A stretch of 64,000 nt of DNA from Paracoccaceae bacterium (GTDB lineage: Bacteria; Pseudomonadota; Alphaproteobacteria; Rhodobacterales; Rhodobacteraceae). The notes below the pieces were generated by a model. That model searched no databases. It was not told where the DNA came from and worked only from the letters and a program-made list of their open reading frames with translations. Below are positions 45,174 to 53,488 of the stretch, piece by piece. The stretch's first letter is position 1. Every line of letters begins with the position of its first letter. The position numbers were made by a program, and so were the translations under genes. Location of the stretch: assembly GCA_016778765.1 (NCBI GenBank), contig JADHOV010000004.1, positions 44,300 to 108,299 on the forward strand, in the 5' to 3' direction.

Positions 45174-45286
45174 ATTCTTTACCGCCTTCTCTAAGTGCCA
45201 ACACTAGACAAAATAGCCGCGCCTTGCTAGAGGACCAGCTCCTGCGACTTTATGCAACTTTAATCTAGAAAGGTGGTGACAACCAC

Positions 45287-45493
45287 ATGCAGGTAAGTGT
45301 TCGCGAAAACAATGTTGATCAGGCGCTACGGGTTCTGAAACAGAAGCTGCAACGCGAAGGCGTTATTCGAGAAATGAAGCTGAAGCAGCATTTCGAAAAA
45401 CCGTCTGAGAAACAGGCGCGCGAAAAAGCTGAGGCGATTCGTCGTGCCCGCAAACTGGCCCTTAAAAAGGCCGAACGCGAAAATATGATGTAA
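45287..45493 (+). CDS. rpsU: 30S ribosomal protein S21
   Basis: 68-residue basic protein: [20 protein letters not shown] at the start, then a Lys/Arg-rich tail ([18 protein letters not shown]). AAAGGTGGTGA precedes the ATG. A good intrinsic terminator follows 28 bases after the stop. S21 joins the 30S platform and helps start-site selection. Confidence 0.97.
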   Translation: MQVSVRENNVDQALRVLKQKLQREGVIREMKLKQHFEKPSEKQAREKAEAIRRARKLALKKAERENMM

Positions 45494-45521
45494 AAGCCCA
45501 GATGTTTGGGCAAATGAGTTT

Positions 45522-45556
45522 GACCCCCATGATTAACGTCGTGGGGGTTTTTATTT
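45522..45556 (+). terminator. Intrinsic terminator of rpsU
   Basis: Stem GACCCCCATGA / TCGTGGGGGTT (10 pairs including one G-T) with a short loop ATTAACG, followed by TTTTTATTTT. Ends the rpsU transcript. Confidence 0.85.
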
Positions 45557-45699
45557 TACCCGTAACGCAAATGGCGCCCCAGATTTACAAGGCGGGATGA
45601 AAAAGCCCGTTGCCCCCCTTCCAACCTTGTGACCCCGGACTTGTGACGCATATCAGCTTTGAGTAGATTTGCCCAAATTAGACAATCAAGGATATTACG

Positions 45700-46620
45700 A
45701 TGGATTGGCCCAATCTTATAAAAAACGCGAGCGCCCGCGTGGCGCCCTATATTCGACAAACGCCAATTGTGACATTTGAAACCGGCACTCTAACACAGCC
45801 TGTGGCGCTTAAATTAGAGCAATTACAACACGCTGGCAGCTTCAAAACCCGCGGCGCTTTTAACACTTTGCTTGGCACAGCACCGCCCGCGGCCGGGCTG
45901 GTGGCGGCCTCGGGAGGCAACCATGGTGCCGCCGTGGCTTACGCAGCGCAAAGGCTGGGCTTTCCCGCCCGCGTGTATGTGCCGGAAATTGCCGGCCCAG
46001 CAAAGATTTCCCTTATCCGCGCCTGCGGCGCAGATCTTCAGGTGGTGCCAGGGGCCTATTCAAACGCCTTAGAACAAGCCAAAGCCTGGGAAGAAAAAAC
46101 TGGCGCGATGCAAATTCACGCATATGATGCTGAGGCCACGGTTGCAGGCCAAGGCAGCTGTTTCGTTGAATGGGAACAGCAGGGGCTAAATGCCGATACA
46201 GTGCTTATCGCGGTGGGCGGCGGCGGGCTGATCGCCGGCGCTTTGGGATGGTTTCAGAGGCGGTGTAAAATTGTTGCCGTTGAACCAGAACGCTGCGCGA
46301 CGTTACACGCGGCATTGGACGCAAACGCCCCTGTGAATGTTGAGGTCTCGGGCGTTGCGGCAAATGCTTTGGGCGCGCAAAAAATTGGCACGATCTGCTT
46401 TGATCTGGCGCAATCTACCGGCATAGAATCTGTTCTTGTTTCTGATGCTGCGATCACGCAGGCCCAGCGCAGGCTTTGGCAAGATCTCAGGCAGGTGGTT
46501 GAACCCGCAGGCGCTGCCGCTTTGGCGGCTGTGCTCAGTGGCGCCTATACACCTGAGCCAGACGAGCGTTTGGCGGTTTTGGTCTGCGGGGGCAATATTG
46601 CTTCAGACCCGCTTGCATAA
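45700..46620 (+). CDS. PLP-dependent threonine/serine dehydratase family protein
   Basis: 306 residues of fold-type II. IRQTPIVTFE at the start, the PLP Lys in SFKTRGAFN (about residue 50), the substrate loop ASGGNHGAAVAYAA (about residue 70) and the phosphate-binding glycine loop AVGGGGLIAGALG (about residue 170). No ACT regulatory domain, so it is of the catabolic type, producing 2-oxobutyrate or pyruvate plus ammonia. Serine racemase or hydroxyaspartate dehydratase activity is possible in this group. AAGGA before the ATG. Confidence 0.88.
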   Translation: MDWPNLIKNASARVAPYIRQTPIVTFETGTLTQPVALKLEQLQHAGSFKTRGAFNTLLGTAPPAAGLVAASGGNHGAAVAYAAQRLGFPARVYVPEIAGPAKISLIRACGADLQVVPGAYSNALEQAKAWEEKTGAMQIHAYDAEATVAGQGSCFVEWEQQGLNADTVLIAVGGGGLIAGALGWFQRRCKIVAVEPERCATLHAALDANAPVNVEVSGVAANALGAQKIGTICFDLAQSTGIESVLVSDAAITQAQRRLWQDLRQVVEPAGAAALAAVLSGAYTPEPDERLAVLVCGGNIASDPLA

Positions 46621-46626
46621 CGCCGC

Positions 46627-47541
46627 TCAATAGATCTTTGGCACATATAATTCATCGGGCAGCACGCGGCGTTCATAATCAGGATTAAACACCCGCTCTG
46701 GCAAAGTGATCTTTTCAGACGGCATATCTTGATAGGGAATCTTGCCCAGAATATGTTCAATACAATTCAGCCGTTCGCGTTTTTTATCGTTGCCTTCCAC
46801 GATATACCAAGGCGCTTCAGGAATATTGGTACGGGCAAACATATCTTCTTTGGCTATTGTATATTGCTCCCAACGAATGCGGCTTTCCAAATCAATCGGC
46901 GAAAGCTTCCATTGTTTCATCGGATCATGGATGCGCATCAAAAACCGCATCTGCTGCTCTTCATCTGAAATAGAAAACCAATATTTCAAAACAAGAATAC
47001 CCGAACGCACCAACATGCGTTCAAATTCAGGCACATCGCGAAAAAACTGCTCGACCTGATCTTCTTTAGCAAAACCCATCACCCTCTCAACACCGGCGCG
47101 ATTATACCAGGAGCGATCGAACAAAACAATTTCTCCACCCGCTGGCAAATGCGGAACGTAACGCTGAAAATACCATTGCGTCTGCTCGCGCTCTGAGGGT
47201 TTGGGCAACGCCACAACCCGGGCAACCCGTGGGTTCAAGCGTTGCGTAATGCGCTTTATCACCCCGCCCTTGCCGGCGCTATCGCGCCCCTCGCAGATGA
47301 TTAGGATTTTGGCACCGGTGGCTTCAACCCAATGCTGCAACTTGATCAGCTCCATCTGCAAGCGCAACAGGTTGCGATAATAGACCCGCCGATCCAGCAT
47401 ATCCGGATGCTTATCCTTGTAAATCTTGCGGATCTCTTCGGTCAGCATCGGTTCGCTGAACTCGTTTTCATAGAGCTCATCCAGCGTATCTTCCAATTCG
47501 GCTTCCAGCCAATCGCGCGGGGTTGAGGAGTTTTCGTTCAT
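46627..47541 (-). CDS. ppk2: Polyphosphate kinase 2
   Basis: 304 residues. Uses polyphosphate to phosphorylate nucleotides (or the reverse). Walker A CEGRDSAGKGGVIKR (about residue 85), Walker B FDRSWYNRAGVERVMGF (about residue 140) and the lid region with MRFLMRIHDPMKQWKLS. The RRVYYRNLLRLQMELIKLQ N-terminal helices are typical of single-domain class I PPK2; class decides NDP versus NMP preference and is only suggested here. Convergent with the dehydratase (6 bases between stops). Confidence 0.93.
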   Translation of the reverse strand: MNENSSTPRDWLEAELEDTLDELYENEFSEPMLTEEIRKIYKDKHPDMLDRRVYYRNLLRLQMELIKLQHWVEATGAKILIICEGRDSAGKGGVIKRITQRLNPRVARVVALPKPSEREQTQWYFQRYVPHLPAGGEIVLFDRSWYNRAGVERVMGFAKEDQVEQFFRDVPEFERMLVRSGILVLKYWFSISDEEQQMRFLMRIHDPMKQWKLSPIDLESRIRWEQYTIAKEDMFARTNIPEAPWYIVEGNDKKRERLNCIEHILGKIPYQDMPSEKITLPERVFNPDYERRVLPDELYVPKIY

Positions 47542-47858
47542 TCTTATTCCTTTGTAATGCCGACCATAATAAACACTGCAATGGCAGATGTCACTGAGGT
47601 TACAATTCTTGGCAAGACAAGCGCGCTTGGCGCGGTTATTCTTGCGCTCCTGCGATCGTCAAAGCGTTGACAGTCTGCAATACTGCCCAAATGCGCCAAA
47701 CAGAGCCACCCACAGAAATCCCTCGGTTAATATGCAACGGGCTAGTTTTAGCTTGCGCGATCTTTAGAAAAAAAATACACTTTAAAAGTGTTTTATGGGT
47801 TTCGGTTTGCCCTTTAGGTTTTGCAGTGTATTATTTTAAGTTTCTAAAATCCGCGATA
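47542..47858. other. Region upstream of the M16 peptidase pair
   Basis: About 320 bases between the divergent ppk2 and the likely start of the first M16 gene. It must carry both promoters. The M16 reading frame is open back to 47667 (a TTG) and includes hydrophobic residues (KSVLWVSVCPLGFAVYYF), so part of this stretch may encode the true signal peptide. No ribosome binding site settles it. Confidence 0.35.
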
Positions 47859-49143
47859 ATGTCCGTGGCACTCGCGTTTTCAACCCAAGCCGTGTCGGAA
47901 AGCGCCGCGGATCTCGTTTCCACGATACAGCATCCGAATTTTCAACATATCTATCTCATCACTGATCGCGACGCGCGGTCTTTTGAGGCCAGATTGATTT
48001 TCCAAAACGGTGAATTAGACAACCCCTACGCTGAAGGGCTTGCGCATTATGTCGAACATTTGGCTTGGCTTAACGTGACGCAAAGCAAAGATTTTGAGGC
48101 CCTTCGCCATTCTAATGCAGGGACCAATTTAACCAGCACAACCTATGTTACGCATAGTTCTGAAACGCGGTTAACCAAAGAACTGCAACGCCTAATCGAG
48201 GTTAGCGCTCCCTTCACCTTGGCTGAACGCTTTATGTTGGAAGAGCGGGATATTATCCTGCGCGAATATGAGGCGAACGTTGCAGAAAACCCTTATTTCG
48301 AAATTGAACAAAATATAACTAAAGCACTTTACCCAAGCTCACCATGGGCGAGATCGGTACTCGGATCGTCGGCTGAAATAGAAGGTTTCAGCTTAATCAA
48401 CGCTAAAAAATTACACCGTAAAAGCCATGAATTGGGCAATGCCGTTTTAATCGTTACCGGGAATATTTCAAAGACCACCTTACAAAAAGCATTAAGAAAC
48501 TTAAATTTTCCAAAACCTGCCGCGCCCATTGCGCCGACGCCTCTGCCCACTCCTGAGGTCGGAAACAAACGTGTCGCGGCGGATATACAAGTTGCAAGGC
48601 TTGGAAGCCCGACTTTATTCTATCGAAAACTAATTAAACGCCCCCCCCTGCTCGGATGCGGCCTTTTGCGATCAAACAGTTCGAGTTTTACGCGCAGCGC
48701 TCGGCTCATCTTTACCCGGCGGGATAGCCGGCCCTTTACGGTTTGATGATTTTTTCGCGCGCAGCTTCTGGTTTGATTTGCGCGCCATAGGGTCAAAGCA
48801 TCTGCTAATTGAATTCACAGCAGAACCCGATTTGAATGTTTCTTTAAGCAAACTCGAAACCGAATTTACCAAAGTTTTCAACGAAATCGTCCAGCAAGGT
48901 ATCCCCGAAAAAACAATCAAACAGTTCAAAAAGCGATTTCAAGGTCACCTTAACGACGTTTTAAAACGCAAAAATTACAGAAAAAACCTTCTTATTGATC
49001 GGGTGTCCAACCGTCAGCCTTATTACGGGCTCACAGCTGAACGGCGGGCTCTGCGAAGCGTCACCGCGCAAAAGATCAACGATTTGTTAACCGCGCTCGG
49101 CCGATCCGGACGCACAGTTATCTACCGGGCAAATGAATTATGA
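47859..49143 (+). pseudogene. M16 family zinc peptidase, frameshifted at a C8 run
   Basis: Catalytic member of an M16 pair. The first part has the inverted zinc motif HYVEHL and the distal Glu in LEERDIILREYEANV, so the active site is intact. At 48641-48648 a run of eight C shifts the frame; the product then ends at 48746 with unrelated residues. Dropping one C restores CSDAAFCDQTVRV, GPLRFDDFFARSFWFDLRA and joins the frame that ends at 49143 (IGSKHLLIEFTAEPDLNVS). So the gene is one base out of frame: a true pseudogene, a phase-variable state or a sequencing error. The start is uncertain (47859 or further upstream). Confidence 0.75.
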
Positions 49144-49158
49144 AAAAGGAAAGTCCAA

Positions 49159-50583
49159 GTGATAAGATATTTTCTAATTTTTGCGACAAGCATGCTTTTG
49201 AGCTGCCAAGAGGATGATCTAAATGCAGATGCCAGTGACGAACCACGTCCAGCAGAATTCAAAATGTTACCAGAAGAAAACCGCAGCGTTATTTTGGCCA
49301 CGACCCCGCGGGGGCATACATTTCATTTTATGCCGATCTATGAACCCGGTGTAACGGATATAACGATCACGATTGCTTGGCCTTCCAACTGGGCCTATGA
49401 GGCATCGCGCAATCCGGCCGTTCCATATATTGGCACAGAAACCCTTTTAAGTGGAGGAACGGAAGATATTTCTCCAAAGGAATTGAATGAATTTCTATCG
49501 GACAGAAATTCAGGCGGATCGCTCATTCCCACTGCAGACTACGTGTATGGCGAAATCAACTTTCCGAAAGAATACCGCGAAGACGTCATTAAACTTGCTG
49601 CAGATGCGCTGCGCAGGCCACAATTCGATCCACGTTGGGTTCACAGAATTAAGGGTTCAATACGCCAAAACATACAGTCTGCGCATTTAAAAACAGAAAC
49701 AAAAATGTGGAATTTAGCTCGAAAAGCGAATTTGGATGATAGCCCGCTATATCACTTTCTGACGCTGCCCGATCCTAGGGTGATTGATGAGGTATCTGTG
49801 GATATGTTACGCCAATGGCATAAGCAAACCTTCACCCAATCAGGCTTAACAATCGTGGTCACTGGCGCCATTTTTCGGCAAGATGCTGGCAGATCAGTTG
49901 ACATCTTGCTCTCTGATCTGCCCAAAGGGCGCGTATCTCAGCCGCCAGACATTAACGCAAAGATAAAACCGCGAACCGTTTTTCTGCATGTACCAGAGGC
50001 TGAGAAAACAACAATCGGGATATTAGGCCGCCTTCCTCCCACCTCTCAGGGCAATGAATTAACCGACCTCTTAGCCTTATCGCATTTTTCGCAAAACGGG
50101 TCAGGCCCTTTGTTTTCTGCTCTGCGCACCGAGCAGCGCGCGAGTTACGGCTTTCAGGCTGGATTTTTCGACTATAATCGCAAAAATAGGCTCCTGTTTA
50201 TAACCGGCGCCGTTGCCGCAGAGCAAGCCGAAGACGTGGCGGCAGATATCCCCGAAATATATGAAGAATATCGCTTAAATCCCAATTTTGAAACCTTGGC
50301 AGATCTGCGAAATGGCATGGTTAATCAGACACAAAAAAATGTCACCTATGTAAATATCGCTGCCCAAACAATTTTAGAATTGGCCCTCGATAAACGCGAT
50401 CCAAAAATCGCTCCAAAACTACATAACGAATTGGCAAAACTACATTCGCAAGATTTGAAATCAAGAATGAAAACAATATTTCCACCCAAAAGTGAATTGG
50501 CGATTTTCGCAGCAGGGCCAAGCAAAATGGGCTGGTCGGATGCCTGCGTTATTTCAAAAATCGAAGCGCTTGATGACTGTTAA
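49159..50583 (+). CDS. M16 family peptidase-like lipoprotein, non-catalytic partner
   Basis: 474 residues from the GTG at 49159 (AAGGAA upstream). A lipobox at the N-terminus (SMLLSCQED, Cys near residue 16) predicts a lipoprotein. Two M16 domains follow: VILATTPRGHTFHFMPIYEPGVTDITITIAW opens the first, but no HxxEH is present where it should be (near GTETLLSGGTEDI), so it is the inactive partner. SLFSALRTEQRASYGFQAGF-type sequence (GPLFSALRTEQRASYGF) sits in the second domain. 15 bases after the first M16 frame; two-gene M16 pairs of this kind are common in Rhodobacterales. Confidence 0.88.
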   Translation: MIRYFLIFATSMLLSCQEDDLNADASDEPRPAEFKMLPEENRSVILATTPRGHTFHFMPIYEPGVTDITITIAWPSNWAYEASRNPAVPYIGTETLLSGGTEDISPKELNEFLSDRNSGGSLIPTADYVYGEINFPKEYREDVIKLAADALRRPQFDPRWVHRIKGSIRQNIQSAHLKTETKMWNLARKANLDDSPLYHFLTLPDPRVIDEVSVDMLRQWHKQTFTQSGLTIVVTGAIFRQDAGRSVDILLSDLPKGRVSQPPDINAKIKPRTVFLHVPEAEKTTIGILGRLPPTSQGNELTDLLALSHFSQNGSGPLFSALRTEQRASYGFQAGFFDYNRKNRLLFITGAVAAEQAEDVAADIPEIYEEYRLNPNFETLADLRNGMVNQTQKNVTYVNIAAQTILELALDKRDPKIAPKLHNELAKLHSQDLKSRMKTIFPPKSELAIFAAGPSKMGWSDACVISKIEALDDC

Positions 50584-50664
50584 GGCTGAAAGAAATCTAG
50601 CGGATGTTTTCCACCTCTCGTAGCGCAAATATTCCATAAAACCGCGCGGTCAGCCCGCGCAAAT

Positions 50665-51132
50665 TTACAAAGGCAAGGCCGTGGTTTTAAAAACAGTGCG
50701 CAGCGCGAACAAAGATTGCATCTGCGCCACGCCGGGCAGCCGGGCCAAAGATTGACGATGGATGCGGGCATAATCCTCTGTGCTATCAGCCACCACTTTC
50801 AGCAAATAATCAGCGCTGCCCGCCATCAGATGGCACTCTAAAACATCAGGTACCCGCGCAACGGCTTTTTCAAAGCTGTCCAAAATCTCATCCGCTTGAC
50901 CCGATAAGGTGATTTCTACAAACACCGTGGTTGGCTTTTGCAATTTGCGCGGATCCAGCAAGGCGACATAATCTTTTATATAGCCCTCAGCCTCCAGCCG
51001 CTGGATCCGCCGATGACAGGCTGAGGCAGACAGGTTTACCCGTTCAGCCACATCCGCATTTGACATTCGTCCATGCCGCTGCAGGATAATCAAGATTCGA
51101 CGATCCGTTGAGTCAATCTGCATAATTTGCAA
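50665..51132 (-). CDS. Lrp/AsnC family transcriptional regulator
   Basis: 155 residues: an N-terminal winged HTH (STDRRILIILQRHGRMSNADV then SASACHRRIQRLEAEGYI, about residues 7-50) and a C-terminal RAM ligand domain (VFVEITLSGQAD ... HLMAGSADYLLKVVA ... YARIHRQSLARLPGV). Divergent from ald, with a 127-base AT-rich gap between starts. By analogy with AldR and Lrp-type activators it most likely controls alanine dehydrogenase in response to alanine. Confidence 0.92.
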   Translation of the reverse strand: MQIMQIDSTDRRILIILQRHGRMSNADVAERVNLSASACHRRIQRLEAEGYIKDYVALLDPRKLQKPTTVFVEITLSGQADEILDSFEKAVARVPDVLECHLMAGSADYLLKVVADSTEDYARIHRQSLARLPGVAQMQSLFALRTVFKTTALPL

Positions 51133-51259
51133 TAATCTTCTAATATTTTATCAATTATTTACAATATATTTGAAAAACACTGCAATTCAATCACAATCTT
51201 TTCAAGAAAATTGCGTGCGATACCTGTCATAATTTGTTCAAAGCAAAAAGGAGTTCAAC
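51133..51259. promoter_or_regulatory. Divergent control region lrp-ald
   Basis: AT-rich gap between the two starts, with phased A/T blocks (TAATATTTTATCAATTATTT and ACAATATATTTGAAAAACAC) typical of Lrp-type binding. AAAAGGAG at 51248-51255 is the ald ribosome binding site. Individual sites are not resolved. Confidence 0.5.
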
Positions 51260-52384
51260 ATGCATATAGGATGTCCTACAGAAATTAAGCCGCAAGAATT
51301 TCGCGTTGGAATGACACCAAATGCGGTAAGCGAAGCCACGCGGCACGGGCATAATGTGATGGTTCAGGCAGGTGCAGGGGCTGGATCGGGCTTTTCAGAT
51401 ACTGAATATCAAAGCGCCGGGGCGCAAATTGTTGAGACAGCAGAAGAAGTCTTCGCCAGTTGCGATATGATCGTAAAAGTCAAAGAGCCTCAGGCCGTTG
51501 AGCGCGCTCAATTGCGCGAAAACCAACTGTTATTCACCTATTTGCATTTGGCACCAGACGCTGCGCAAACGCAGGATCTTTTGGCCTCTGGTTGCACCGC
51601 AATTGCTTATGAAACAGTAACCGACCAAGCGGGCGGATTGCCTCTATTGGCGCCCATGTCCGAAGTTGCGGGGCGCTTGGCACCGCAAGTTGGCGCATGG
51701 ACCTTGCAAAAAGCCAATGGCGGGCGCGGCGTGCTCATGGGCGGCGTGCCGGGTGTTTTACCGGCTAATGTCTTGGTCATTGGGGGCGGCGTTGTCGGCA
51801 CACATGCCGCTAAAATTGCTACGGGTATGGGCGCAGATGTCACCGTGCTTGACCGCTCTTTGCCACGCCTACGGTTTTTGGATGATGCCTTTGGCGGACA
51901 ATTTAAAACGGGATATGCCAGTAGCGCACTGACCGCAGAGCTGGCCAGCGCCGCCGATATGATCATCGGCGCCGTATTGGTACCCGGCGCCACAGCACCA
52001 AAATTGATCACAAAAGATCAATTGAGCAGCTTAAAATCCGGGGCCGCATTGGTAGATGTGGCGATTGACCAAGGCGGCTGCTTCGAGACATCGCGGGCCA
52101 CAACGCATCAAGATCCAATCTATCAAGTGGATGGGATCCAACATTATTGCGTGGCCAATATGCCAGGCGCAGTTGCGCGCAGTTCTACGCAAGCTTTGGG
52201 CAATGCGACATTGCCATTCTTATTGGCGCTGGCCGATAAAGGCTGGCAGGCCGCTTGCGCTGACGATCCCCATCTTTTGAATGGCTTGAATATTCACGCC
52301 GGAACGGTAACCCATGCCGCTGTGGCAGACGCATTGGGCTATGCACTTAGCCAGCCCAATCTAACGCTTAAAACAGCAGCCTAA
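51260..52384 (+). CDS. ald: Alanine dehydrogenase
   Basis: NAD-dependent interconversion of L-alanine with pyruvate and ammonia. 374 residues. GCPTEIKPQEFRVGMTP (substrate Arg) at the N-terminus, VKVKEPQ with the catalytic Lys (about residue 75), YLHLAPD with the catalytic His, and the NAD site VIGGGVVGTHAAKIA (about residues 170-185). DQGGCFETSRATTHQDP is diagnostic for Ald versus transhydrogenase. Divergent from its probable Lrp-type regulator. Confidence 0.97.
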   Translation: MHIGCPTEIKPQEFRVGMTPNAVSEATRHGHNVMVQAGAGAGSGFSDTEYQSAGAQIVETAEEVFASCDMIVKVKEPQAVERAQLRENQLLFTYLHLAPDAAQTQDLLASGCTAIAYETVTDQAGGLPLLAPMSEVAGRLAPQVGAWTLQKANGGRGVLMGGVPGVLPANVLVIGGGVVGTHAAKIATGMGADVTVLDRSLPRLRFLDDAFGGQFKTGYASSALTAELASAADMIIGAVLVPGATAPKLITKDQLSSLKSGAALVDVAIDQGGCFETSRATTHQDPIYQVDGIQHYCVANMPGAVARSSTQALGNATLPFLLALADKGWQAACADDPHLLNGLNIHAGTVTHAAVADALGYALSQPNLTLKTAA

Positions 52385-52387
52385 AAC

Positions 52388-52822
52388 TCAGACCTCCCGC
52401 TGAAGGGCCGTGCGAATATCAATCAACACATCTAATTCGCTCGGCCCTGAAGGCGCGGCAACGGGCGCGATCTCTTCCGCCTGGCTTTGCACCTCTTTAA
52501 GCTTATTGACGTAACGCACCAGCATAAAAACCACAAAAGCAATGATCAAAAAATTGATCACAGCCATGATGAAAGCCCCATAGGCAAACACCGCAACCCC
52601 CGCCTCACGCGCCGCTGCAAGAGATACGAAATCGCCCTCGCCCCGCAGAACCACGAATAAGTTACCAAAGTCGACCCCGCCCAAAAATAGCCCAATCAAC
52701 GGATTGATCAAATCCCCGACCATTGATTTGACGATCGCCGTAAACGCCGCACCGATAATGATGCCAACGGCCATATCCATCACATTGCCTTTGGCAATAA
52801 AACCTTGAAACTCTTTCAACAT
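52388..52822 (-). CDS. mscL: Large-conductance mechanosensitive channel
   Basis: 144 residues, two membrane helices. The N-terminal [22 protein letters not shown] is the signature pore-forming helix, then [12 protein letters not shown], a periplasmic loop and TM2 near residues 72-95, with a charged C-terminal helix. Opens under membrane tension during osmotic downshock. Convergent with ald (3 bases between stops). Confidence 0.96.
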   Translation of the reverse strand: MLKEFQGFIAKGNVMDMAVGIIIGAAFTAIVKSMVGDLINPLIGLFLGGVDFGNLFVVLRGEGDFVSLAAAREAGVAVFAYGAFIMAVINFLIIAFVVFMLVRYVNKLKEVQSQAEEIAPVAAPSGPSELDVLIDIRTALQREV

Positions 52823-52936
52823 AACGTGCCTTTCAAAAAATAAATTTAAATAATAAAATAAAAAACCAGCTCTGAGGCTGCGTGCCTTTTAAGGCATATT
52901 TAGCGCGCCTTGTATATTTTTTATTGCTTTTAAGGC

Positions 52937-52960
52937 CATAAAAAAGGGCCCAAAGGCCCT
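52937..52960 (-). terminator. Intrinsic terminator of ytoQ
   Basis: Read on the minus strand: AGGGCC, loop TTTG, GGCCCT, then TTTTTTAT. It lies 35 bases after the ytoQ stop and upstream of mscL, so mscL needs its own promoter in the AT-rich 52823-52936 gap. Confidence 0.8.
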
Positions 52961-52994
52961 GGATCACTCTGCTTAAAAATCCACTCCGGCGCTT

Positions 52995-53444
52995 TTAAGC
53001 CGGTAAATCGCCTGAAAGAATATAGGTTAATATTGCAACGACTTGGCTGGGATCTTGCGCAACGGCCAGAGCCGCTGCGTCGACTTCTTTCAACGCATGC
53101 TGATGCTCTGCCCCATGCAGTACGATCAAAGATTTTCCCAAAGCGGCCGCATAGCCTGCATCAAAGGCCGCGTTCCATTGCTTATATTTCTCGCCAAAGC
53201 GAACCACCACAATATCAGCCTCTTCGATGCCTTTACGGGTGCGCATCGCATTCAACTTTGCGCCTTTGTGGTCGTGCCAAAACTTGTTGGATTCTGCGCC
53301 CAAAATGGCAACGCCGCAATCATCACTGGCGGCATGATCCGTAACCGGGCCGGTAAACACAACATTAAGATCCCGCGCACCATGCGCGATTTGATCGCGC
53401 CAATCTGTATGAATTTCACCAGATAAATAAACTGTTAGCATCAT
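52995..53444 (-). CDS. YtoQ family protein
   Basis: 149 residues from the ATG at 53444 (GAGGAAACGG upstream). VYLSGEIHTDWRDQI at the start, LNVVFTGPVTDHAASDDCG, a mid-part FWHDHKGAKLNAMRTRKGIEEADIVVVRFG and YKQWNAAFDAGYAAALGKSLIV. This matches the YtoQ family, related to the nucleoside 2-deoxyribosyltransferase superfamily; the reaction is unknown. Single gene with its own terminator; 26 bases from the end of pheT on the same strand. Confidence 0.85.
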   Translation of the reverse strand: MMLTVYLSGEIHTDWRDQIAHGARDLNVVFTGPVTDHAASDDCGVAILGAESNKFWHDHKGAKLNAMRTRKGIEEADIVVVRFGEKYKQWNAAFDAGYAAALGKSLIVLHGAEHQHALKEVDAAALAVAQDPSQVVAILTYILSGDLPA

Positions 53445-53488
53445 GGCCGTTTCCTCATCCAAAGGTTATACTTAGGCAAATTTGCAGT

